Origin: Eggerthellaceae bacterium UBA5808
Lineage (GTDB): Bacteria > Actinomycetota > Coriobacteriia > Coriobacteriales > Eggerthellaceae
Assembly (NCBI GenBank): GCA_002417975.1
Contig: DIDE01000065.1
Location: 1-36,672 of the forward strand
Direction of reading: 5' to 3'
Length of the DNA stretch: 36,672 nucleotides
Below are positions 7,866 through 14,373 of the stretch, in pieces. Position 1 is the first letter of the stretch, and every line of letters starts with the position of its first letter. The position numbers were made by a program, and so were the translations under genes. The notes beneath the pieces were generated by a model. The model did no database searches. It saw only the letters and a program-made list of their open reading frames with translations, and had not been told where the DNA came from.

Positions 7866-9035
7866 ATGACGAACCAACCCATGAATACACTGAGCAGACG
7901 ACACTTCATTATCGGAGGCACTGCAGCACTCGGATGCGCCATGTTTATGAATCCGGCATCAGCATTTGCTGACACAGCGGATGACAAACAGGCGGAGGCT
8001 GATGCTGCTTATGCAAATTTGACTTCGATGCAACAGTCGCTTGATAAAGCGTCAAATGATTATGGTCAGGCACTTATGGACCAGGAATCAGCTGAAGCAG
8101 CAATGAACGATGCTCAGACGAGCATCGATGAGGAATCGCAGAAGATTTCCGATTATCAGGATCAGCTCGGCACTCGTGCGAAGGGAATGTATCGTACGGG
8201 CAGCAACACCTTTATTGATGTGTTGCTGGGGTCTTCAACATTTGAAGAATTTACTACGAATTGGGGTATTCTCAATTCGATGAACGAAAAGGATGCACAG
8301 CTGGTTAGTGACACCAAGACGTCTCGTGAGGCGTTGGAGGCGGCACGCGAACAGTATGCCACCCAGGCACAGGTTGCTGCACAGAAAACGCAGGAAGCCA
8401 AGGATATTAAAGACCAGGCATCCTCAACCGTTACGCAGATGCAAGGTGTTTACGACAGCTTAAGTGCCGAGGCCTCATCGCTTCTTGCACAACGTCGTGC
8501 TGCGCAAGAAGCTGCTGCTCAAGCGCAAGCAGCAGCTGTTGTTGCTGCATCTGCCACAAGTGCGGCGGGTAATACGACTGGAGCGCAAGCTCAGGCAGCG
8601 ACTACTGATACGGGCAATGACGGTGGCGGCGCTGTTTATGATAATGGCAGCGACAATGATACTGGTGGTTCATCCTACGATGATGGTGGTAGCAGTTCAT
8701 CAGGGAGTGGCTCGTATGGCGGCAACAGCGCTGTTGTTGACCGCGCGTATAGTTGCTTGGGCATCCCTTATTCATGGGGTGCATGTAGCCCAAATGCATT
8801 TGACTGTTCTGGCTTGGTTAGCTATTGCCTGACAGGATCCTATTCTCGTTTGGGTACGACTTATACGTTCTTGGGATGGCCGCAGGTCAGCGATCCTCAG
8901 CCGGGCGATGTTTGTACAAGCTCAGAACATTGCGGTATTTATATTGGCAATGGACAAATGATCCATGCTCCATGCGATAACGAAGTGGTTAAAATTGGGC
9001 CGGTTCAGTCTGGTATGATCATCGTCCGTTATTAG
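7866..9035 (+). CDS. Tat-exported NlpC/P60 cell-wall hydrolase with coiled coil
   Basis: 389 residues. The N-terminus has a twin-arginine signal (LSRRHFIIGG, hydrophobic stretch, ASAFA cleavage site). Residues about 37-215 are a long coiled coil rich in Ala, Gln and Glu, like the N-terminal domains of PcsB/RipA-type hydrolases. A low-complexity Ala/Gln then Gly/Ser/Asp linker follows to about 290. The C-terminal NlpC/P60 domain has the catalytic Cys at 314 in FDCSGLVSYC, His at 355 in SEHCGIYIG, and a third polar residue near MIHAP. Such enzymes cut peptide cross-links in peptidoglycan, often at division; the coiled coil commonly restrains or localises them. Start: GTG/ATG choices exist, and ATG 7866 has a G-rich site about 11 bases upstream; ATG 7881 would also keep the signal. 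Confidence 0.9.
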   Translation: MTNQPMNTLSRRHFIIGGTAALGCAMFMNPASAFADTADDKQAEADAAYANLTSMQQSLDKASNDYGQALMDQESAEAAMNDAQTSIDEESQKISDYQDQLGTRAKGMYRTGSNTFIDVLLGSSTFEEFTTNWGILNSMNEKDAQLVSDTKTSREALEAAREQYATQAQVAAQKTQEAKDIKDQASSTVTQMQGVYDSLSAEASSLLAQRRAAQEAAAQAQAAAVVAASATSAAGNTTGAQAQAATTDTGNDGGGAVYDNGSDNDTGGSSYDDGGSSSSGSGSYGGNSAVVDRAYSCLGIPYSWGACSPNAFDCSGLVSYCLTGSYSRLGTTYTFLGWPQVSDPQPGDVCTSSEHCGIYIGNGQMIHAPCDNEVVKIGPVQSGMIIVRY

Positions 9036-9127
9036 TATTAGTAGTTGTCAGTAGCGTGCTAGGCTGTTCATCCGTATAGAGATGACAGCGAGATCGATAA
9101 AGCTCATTGCATAGTAGGTATAGGTGA

Positions 9128-9161
9128 CGAGTCGGGGATAATAAATCCTCGGCTCGTTTTT
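9128..9161 (+). terminator. Intrinsic terminator after the NlpC/P60 gene
   Basis: An 11-bp stem (9128-9138 with 9146-9156, two G-U pairs), 7-base loop, then five T. It lies about 90 bases after the stop codon and closes this transcript before the tRNA gene. Confidence 0.85.
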
Positions 9162-9325
9162 ATTTGGCCCGTTGTTTACATTTCTATATGTAAAAAATCA
9201 TCTAAAATGATCTTCTAAAGACTGATTTTGCGCTCTAAATGCGGAAAATATCTTCTATCTGCTCGTGTAGCTTCCCTTTTTCGGGTGTTGTGATAATATA
9301 ACCGTCGCTGCATTGCAGTGTTTTT

Positions 9326-9402
9326 CGGGATGTGGCTCAGCTTGGTAGAGCGCTGCGTTCGGGACGCAGAGGCCGCAAGTTCAAATCTTGTCATCCCGAC
9401 CA
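9326..9402 (+). tRNA. tRNA-Pro (anticodon CGG)
   Basis: 77 bases including an encoded CCA end (9400-9402). The acceptor arms CGGGATG and CATCCCG pair fully. The D-arm holds GGTAGAGC. The anticodon stem CTGCG/CGCAG carries loop TTCGGGA with anticodon CGG at 9360-9362. The T-arm contains GTTCAAATC. It is read between the NlpC/P60 gene and tatA. The C at position 1 pairs with G72, and the discriminator base is A, as in proline tRNAs. Confidence 0.97.
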
Positions 9403-9411
9403 CGAAACGAC

Positions 9412-9434
9412 GGGGGCGTATGCTTTACGCTCCC
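9412..9434 (+). terminator. Possible terminator hairpin after tRNA-Pro
   Basis: GGGGGCGTA (9412-9420) pairs with TACGCTCCC (9426-9434) over nine bases with one G-U pair and a 5-base loop. Only two T follow, so termination may be weak or the hairpin may serve as a tRNA 3'-processing or factor-dependent stop. Confidence 0.4.
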
Positions 9435-9539
9435 TTCCACCGTGATGCCGGTCTTTGAGGGAATTTCGGCTCAGCTGTCTTTGAGCGTCGAGCTCTCATA
9501 AGGATCGAAGATCGCGGCGGTTTGAGGCTTGGAGGCATT

Positions 9540-9812
9540 ATGAAATTCGGTGGCATTGGTGTTCCAGAACTGCTCATTATTTTGGCAGTCGCTCTGTTAA
9601 TCTTTGGCCCCAAGAATCTGCCGAAGCTCGGTAGTGCTCTCGGCAAGACGGTCAAAAACCTTCGTGAAGGTATGAGCGGTAAGGGCAAAGATAAGGATAT
9701 CGAGGAGGCCGACGATTCTGCGGACGAGTCTGCAGAAAAGGTTTCTGATGACGCAAAGAGCGAAGACGCTGCGTCTGATACCAAGGCAAAAGAAAAGAAA
9801 CAATCCAAATAA
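9540..9812 (+). CDS. tatA: Sec-independent (twin-arginine) translocase subunit TatA
   Basis: 90 residues from ATG 9540, which follows GGAGG at 9531-9535; an upstream in-frame start at 9522 lacks such a site. It has one N-terminal membrane helix (VPELLIILAVALLIF), the conserved hinge FGPKNLPKLG and an amphipathic helix, then a highly charged Asp/Glu/Lys tail. TatA/E forms the pore-like assembly that moves folded proteins with twin-arginine signals. Two predicted Tat substrates lie in this same window (the lipoprotein at the left end and the NlpC/P60 hydrolase). No tatC or tatB is adjacent. The domain length and FGPK motif fit TatA rather than TatB. Confidence 0.93.
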   Translation: MKFGGIGVPELLIILAVALLIFGPKNLPKLGSALGKTVKNLREGMSGKGKDKDIEEADDSADESAEKVSDDAKSEDAASDTKAKEKKQSK

Positions 9813-9827
9813 GATAGCAATGGATCA

Positions 9828-9868
9828 GGCAACGCGGTATGTGCTGAGGTTGCACATACCGCGTTGCC
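9828..9868. repeat. Perfect 17-bp inverted repeat after tatA
   Basis: The arms 9828-9844 and 9852-9868 are exact reverse complements, with a 7-base loop (TGAGGTT). It begins 15 bases after the tatA stop. The GC-rich stem is as strong as a terminator, but no T-run follows on either strand. It could be a factor-assisted terminator, an mRNA stabiliser or a dispersed repeat. Confidence 0.75.
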
Positions 9869-10090
9869 TATATGATAGGCGTTGTATGCTTGTGCTTCGC
9901 ACAGGTGCTTGGACATGATAATTGGGGATATCCAAACACGATTTTGCACATTAGATGTCGGATGGAATAGAGCTATATTCTGCATCTCGTGATGTTGAAT
10001 GTGTGAGAGATACAGTATTACATACATGAGATTGCAGGGACTGATGAGGCGTCTGAAGAGGCGTCTCCTATAGTAGGAGGATGTGTACTA

Positions 10091-10558
10091 ATGGCTGACG
10101 GTTATATTTTGACGTTGGAAGGCAAGAAAAAGCTCGAAGACGAACTTCATTATCTTGAGACGGAAAAACGCTCTGAAATTGGCGAGCGCATTAAGGTTGC
10201 CCGTGAGTTTGGTGATATATCGGAGAATTCCGAATATGATGATGCTAAAAACGAGCAGGGTTTGATGGAAGCTCGCGTTGCTGAAATCACGAGTATTTTG
10301 GGCGATGCGACTATCGCCGAAACTCCTGTTGGATCCGATTCTGTTTCGATCGGGACAACGGCTACGGTCGATATGGGCGGACGTGAGCGCGTGTTCAAGA
10401 TTGTTGGCGCTGCGGAATCCGATATCGCTTCGGGCAAGATTTCGAATGAATCTCCTGTTGGAGCTGCACTGCTTGGTCGCAAAAAGGGCGACAAAGTAGA
10501 GGCTATTGGGCCTACAGGGCGCAAGATTACTATGAAGATTACTAAGATTGAGCACTAG
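10091..10558 (+). CDS. greA: Transcription elongation factor GreA
   Basis: 155 residues, the usual GreA length. The N-terminal coiled coil carries the acidic tip motif DISENSEYDDAKNEQG near residue 41, whose acidic residues reach the RNA polymerase active site to stimulate cleavage of backtracked RNA. The C-terminal FKBP-like domain ends with SPVGAALLGRKKGDKVEA, as in GreA/B. AGGAGG lies at 10075-10080, ten bases before the ATG. lysS follows after 44 bases, an order also seen in other bacteria, and the two are probably co-transcribed. Confidence 0.95.
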   Translation: MADGYILTLEGKKKLEDELHYLETEKRSEIGERIKVAREFGDISENSEYDDAKNEQGLMEARVAEITSILGDATIAETPVGSDSVSIGTTATVDMGGRERVFKIVGAAESDIASGKISNESPVGAALLGRKKGDKVEAIGPTGRKITMKITKIEH

Positions 10559-10602
10559 TTTTGTATTTGCCTTATGGGCGTCAGCGTTGAAAGGTTAACC
10601 AT

Positions 10603-12126
10603 ATGAGTGAGCAGAAGGAAGCACAGACTCCGGCCGAGGAAGTAGTAGATGATCCTCGCGAAATTCGCCTGGCCAAGCGGGAGGCGCTGCTTGAAGCTGG
10701 TCGTATGCCGTATGGTCATGCATTCCAACGGACTCATCATGCTGCTCAACTGAATGATCTCTATGCCGATTTAGAGAACGGTGCAACGACTGAAGATGAG
10801 GTTGTTGTTGCTGGTCGTATCATGGCTAAGCGTGATCAGGGTAAAATTATCTTTATCGTTATCCGCGACTCGGGCGTTGATCTTCAGCTATTCTGTCGTA
10901 TTAACGCATTAGGTGAAGATCCCTTTGCCCAGATGAAGGATCTTGATGTTGGAGATTGGATTGGCGCACGCGGAACGATGATGCGTACGCGTCGTGGACA
11001 ACTTTCTGTTGCAGTGACGACGTTTGAGCTTTTAAGCAAATCGATTCGTCCGCTTCCTGAGAAGTTCCATGGCTTGTCGGATAAGGAACTTCGCTATCGT
11101 CAGCGCTATGTTGACCTTGTCATGAACCCTGACGTTCGAGCAACCTTCGTTAAGCGCTTTAAGATCGTCTCTGCCATACGTTCTTACATGGAGCAACAGG
11201 ACTTCTACGAAGTTGAAACTCCTATGTTACAGGCGATTATGGGCGGCGCAAACGCGAAGCCATTTGTAACGCACCATAATGCACTTGATCGTGATTTTTA
11301 TCTGCGCATTGCTACAGAGTTGCCCCTCAAACGGCTGCTTGTTGGTGGATTCGAACGTGTATTCGAAATTGGTCGCGTGTTCCGCAACGAAGGCATGGAT
11401 CCGTACCATAATCCTGAATTCACAACGATGGAAGCCTATCAGGCATTCAGCGATCTTGAGGGTATGATGCAGCTGACTGAGGGTGTCATTCAGGCTGCGG
11501 CACTTCATGCGTGTGGCGGGCTGAAGGTTACGTATCAGGGGCAAGAGATTGATCTGTCTGGATCGTGGCCGCGCAAGACGATGGTCGAATTGGCCACTGA
11601 GGGTGCAGGCGAAGACGTAAGTTTTGATCGCTCGCTCGAGGAATTGCGTGCTATTGCACATGCTCATGGCGTTGCTTTCCAAGAGCAGTGGGGCAAGGGC
11701 AAGCTTATCTCGGAGATCTTTGAGGAAGTTGCCGAAGACAAGCTTATTCAACCAGTGTTTGTGACCGATCATCCGGTTGAGGTATCACCGCTTGCCAAGA
11801 AGAAGCCAGAAGATCCAAATGTAACGGATCGCTTTGAGCTGTATATTTGCGGACATGAATATGCCAATGCGTTTAACGAGCTCAATGACCCTGTTGATCA
11901 ATCGCAGCGTTTCCATGCTGAGGTTGCCGCAAAGGATTATGACGACGAAGCTATGGGGTACGATGCCGACTATATTCGCGCACTGGAATATGGCATGCCA
12001 CCAGCGGGTGGCGTCGGAATTGGCATCGATCGTTTGGTCATGTTGCTGACTGATTCTGCGTCGATTCGTGATGTGCTGTTGTTCCCGCACATGAGGGACG
12101 AAGCTCCGTCGACGAACGAAGCGTAG
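10603..12126 (+). CDS. lysS: Lysyl-tRNA synthetase, class II
   Basis: 507 residues. The N-terminal OB-fold anticodon-binding domain covers about residues 60-150. The class II catalytic core follows, with motif 2 around FRNEGMDPYHNPEFTTMEAY (near residue 261) and motif 3 GVGIGIDRLVMLLT (near residue 470). It charges tRNA-Lys with lysine in the cytoplasm. An extra 25 or so residues at the N-terminus are acidic and likely disordered. The start follows AAAGG. It is the last gene of the plus-strand run before the bidirectional terminator at 12227-12255. Confidence 0.96.
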   Translation: MSEQKEAQTPAEEVVDDPREIRLAKREALLEAGRMPYGHAFQRTHHAAQLNDLYADLENGATTEDEVVVAGRIMAKRDQGKIIFIVIRDSGVDLQLFCRINALGEDPFAQMKDLDVGDWIGARGTMMRTRRGQLSVAVTTFELLSKSIRPLPEKFHGLSDKELRYRQRYVDLVMNPDVRATFVKRFKIVSAIRSYMEQQDFYEVETPMLQAIMGGANAKPFVTHHNALDRDFYLRIATELPLKRLLVGGFERVFEIGRVFRNEGMDPYHNPEFTTMEAYQAFSDLEGMMQLTEGVIQAAALHACGGLKVTYQGQEIDLSGSWPRKTMVELATEGAGEDVSFDRSLEELRAIAHAHGVAFQEQWGKGKLISEIFEEVAEDKLIQPVFVTDHPVEVSPLAKKKPEDPNVTDRFELYICGHEYANAFNELNDPVDQSQRFHAEVAAKDYDDEAMGYDADYIRALEYGMPPAGGVGIGIDRLVMLLTDSASIRDVLLFPHMRDEAPSTNEA

Positions 12127-12226
12127 TGGAATCGAAGCATAGACGAGCTAGGCGTAAAAGAGCTCATGCAAGTGTTGCACTTGAATGAGCAAGAAGCGTC
12201 GAGATGCTAGACATAAGATAGACAAA

Positions 12227-12255
12227 ACGGGAATGCATGATGCGTTCCCGTTTTT
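12227..12255. terminator. Bidirectional intrinsic terminator between lysS and the ANTAR regulator
   Basis: A 10-bp stem ACGGGAATGC / GCGTTCCCGT (one G-U pair) with a 5-base loop, four further T after the plus-strand arm, and a matching A-run before it. It should stop transcription from lysS and, on the other strand, from the nif-linked regulator pair ending at 12340. Confidence 0.85.
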
Positions 12256-12339
12256 GTGCAGAGCGGAGATTTCCTTGCCACGTCGGCATGCATGCGGGTT
12301 GAATTACTTGATGTATGTGATGTCTGTCATAAGCAGATG

Positions 12340-12921
12340 TTATAAGTTTTGCATTTTATCTGACATTATGACGGCTTCTGCCACGTCTTTGAGCGATCTG
12401 CGCTCGTTCATTGCCATACGCTGCAGTCGTGAGAAAGCTGTTGGTTCGTCAAGACCGCCCTGCATCAGAATTCCCTTGGCTCGTTCGGTTAGTTTTCGGG
12501 TTTCCAATCTTTCCTGCAAGTCGTCAACTTGACCTGCCAGAATCTTTGTTTGTTCGAAGCGGGAGAGAGCTACATGAAGTGTTGACATAATATCTGCATT
12601 GGAAAACGGTTTGTTTAAATATGCCATCACGCCCGCATCAGCTGCAGCATGTACGAGTCCTTCTTGGGAAAAAGCGCTCACTATCACCACGGCGGATATG
12701 CCTTCATCGCAAATAACGCGTGCGGCATCAAGCCCATCGTGACCGTTCATCTGTATATCCATCATCACGCAATCGGGTCTGTGGGCTCGAGTCAGCGCAA
12801 GTGCTTCGATACCGTCATGTGCTTCCCCAACCACCTTGCAACCATGTTCTTGCAGTATTTCGCGTAGATCTGCACGAATAATTGCTTCGTCTTCGGCAAC
12901 TATGATTCTTAATTCATCCAT
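12340..12921 (-). CDS. Response regulator with ANTAR RNA-binding domain (PdtaR/EutV-like)
   Basis: 193 residues. A receiver domain occupies residues 1-120, with the phosphorylation site Asp55 in VMMDIQM, acidic pocket E10-D11 and Lys104 in YLNKPF. A helical linker leads to an ANTAR domain at about 128-188 (LTERAKGILMQGGL, then AFSRLQRMAMNERRSLKDVA). ANTAR proteins bind paired RNA hairpins and block formation of a terminator; phosphorylation drives the dimer that binds RNA (EutV, PdtaR). The gene is three bases after its kinase and is the last gene of the minus-strand nif region. The nifH leader in this window contains a matching RNA target, so nif control is the likely role (inference). Confidence 0.95.
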   Translation of the reverse strand: MDELRIIVAEDEAIIRADLREILQEHGCKVVGEAHDGIEALALTRAHRPDCVMMDIQMNGHDGLDAARVICDEGISAVVIVSAFSQEGLVHAAADAGVMAYLNKPFSNADIMSTLHVALSRFEQTKILAGQVDDLQERLETRKLTERAKGILMQGGLDEPTAFSRLQRMAMNERRSLKDVAEAVIMSDKMQNL

Positions 12922-12924
12922 GGC

Positions 12925-14307
12925 CTAGATCGTTCCTTCCGATAGAGGTATACGAAGATGGAAAGCTGCGCCTCCCAGATGCCCAGACGCGCCACAGCAT
13001 ATCTTGCCTGACAAGTCATCTTCCACCAGTGTTCTCATCAGCATTAGTCCCATGCTTTTTCCTGTTTCCAGAGAAAACCCATCTGGCAATCCTACTCCGT
13101 TATCTTCGATGGATACGCAAAGGTTTTCCTGTACCTGGGTAAATGTTATTTCGACATATCCTGAATTGCGGGTTTTAAAACCATGCTCAAAAGCATTGTG
13201 AACAATTTCTGCAATTGCAAGAGCGAAACTGTTCACTGCATGTACGTCTAGCAGACCTGCATCACCGTTCACTATCACTCGATACGCAGTATCCGAGCCG
13301 ACGATACCGTACATAACCTGTTGGGCTATGGCCTGGGCTAAGGGGGCTGCCTGCACGCTTTCATTGCTTGAATACGAAAGCATGTCATGGGCAACTGCCA
13401 TTGCACTAATACGTGTGATTGCCTCTGAAAAGGCCGCTTCTACTTCCTTGTTACTTGTGCGTCTGATCTGCATGCGTAGAAGAGATTCTATCGTTTGCAG
13501 ATTATTCTTTACTCGATGATGTACTTCGCGGATAGTGACTTCCTTAACGCGTAATTCCCGCTCATAGTCTCGTAGCTCAGTGACGTTTTCCATTAATATA
13601 AGTGCGCCAGGTCTGCAAGGAAGAATACGCAGTGAAAGCACGTTCCCAGAAATCTTTAAGTCAAATGCCGAACAGCCTGCTCCGGAAAGTGCACATGCCA
13701 CTCCATAATCGTATGTTCGGTACGTCGACAAAAAAGTATCGGGATCGATTGCATTTGAACGTGGAATCATGGTGCCGACATTCGGTGATGAATAGATCAT
13801 TTTTCTGACGCCATCCAATAAAAAGACTACGTCTGCTCCTACGTGAGATGTTGCAAATGGCAACAGCGTACGTGCATCGCGTAGGGCATCCATTTTGAGT
13901 TGTTTTATTAGATGTAACGCTACGCTTATGAATACTTCTTCGCGTGTGCCGAAATCACGCGACACTCCTGATGGGACATCACGTACCAGCACTGCATAGG
14001 CGGAAGGAACTCCGATAGGGTAGGCATAGGATACATAACTGATGCCACCGCGTTTATCGGTTTTCGCGTCAAGTACCTGTGTGCCTGAATCAACGCACGC
14101 ATATGCTTCGCCTTCTTGCCCCAGCGTCACAATCGACCCGATTGTATGTGCGGGAACTGATGGTGAAAAAGTGGTGGGAGGGACGGAGTCCTTTACCTGT
14201 AGGCCTTCGGCTGTGCAAACAAGAAGCGTCATGGTGGCGCATGCGAAGTCTGCAAGTAGCTGCAAGTTGTCGTCAGTGTTTGCTATGTGTATGCGTGCAT
14301 CGAGCAT
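12925..14307 (-). CDS. Sensor histidine kinase, HisKA_2 type (PdtaS/EutW-like)
   Basis: 460 residues, no membrane segment, so cytosolic. Order: GAF-like sensor (about 15-150), PAS-like segment (about 150-235), HisKA_2 dimerisation/phosphoacceptor helix with His near 262 in REVHHRVKNNLQTI, and the HATPase domain (ALAIAEIVHNAFEHGF as the N box, then SIEDNGVGLPDGF and KSMGLMLMRTL). This architecture matches PdtaS of actinobacteria and EutW, which phosphorylate ANTAR regulators. GGAGG at 14317-14321 precedes the start. It is 66 bases after the nifN-B-X gene in the same direction and three bases before the regulator. Its ligand is unknown; a fixed-nitrogen, redox or oxygen cue would fit the context. 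Confidence 0.93.
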   Translation of the reverse strand: MLDARIHIANTDDNLQLLADFACATMTLLVCTAEGLQVKDSVPPTTFSPSVPAHTIGSIVTLGQEGEAYACVDSGTQVLDAKTDKRGGISYVSYAYPIGVPSAYAVLVRDVPSGVSRDFGTREEVFISVALHLIKQLKMDALRDARTLLPFATSHVGADVVFLLDGVRKMIYSSPNVGTMIPRSNAIDPDTFLSTYRTYDYGVACALSGAGCSAFDLKISGNVLSLRILPCRPGALILMENVTELRDYERELRVKEVTIREVHHRVKNNLQTIESLLRMQIRRTSNKEVEAAFSEAITRISAMAVAHDMLSYSSNESVQAAPLAQAIAQQVMYGIVGSDTAYRVIVNGDAGLLDVHAVNSFALAIAEIVHNAFEHGFKTRNSGYVEITFTQVQENLCVSIEDNGVGLPDGFSLETGKSMGLMLMRTLVEDDLSGKICCGASGHLGGAAFHLRIPLSEGTI

Positions 14308-14373
14308 GCCGCTCGACCTCCAAGTACACCTGTATGTTTTTCTCGTCTTCCATTAGCTTATGTGCTGAGTATT

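Noticed and set aside
9215..9403. A 62-residue minus-strand open frame ending near the tRNA
   Set aside because: Its N-terminal part is the antisense of tRNA-Pro, a well-known source of false gene calls.
9425..10027. A 200-residue minus-strand open frame
   Set aside because: It lies antisense to tatA and the inverted repeat, has no recognisable domain and no ribosome site. TatA is the clear coding choice.
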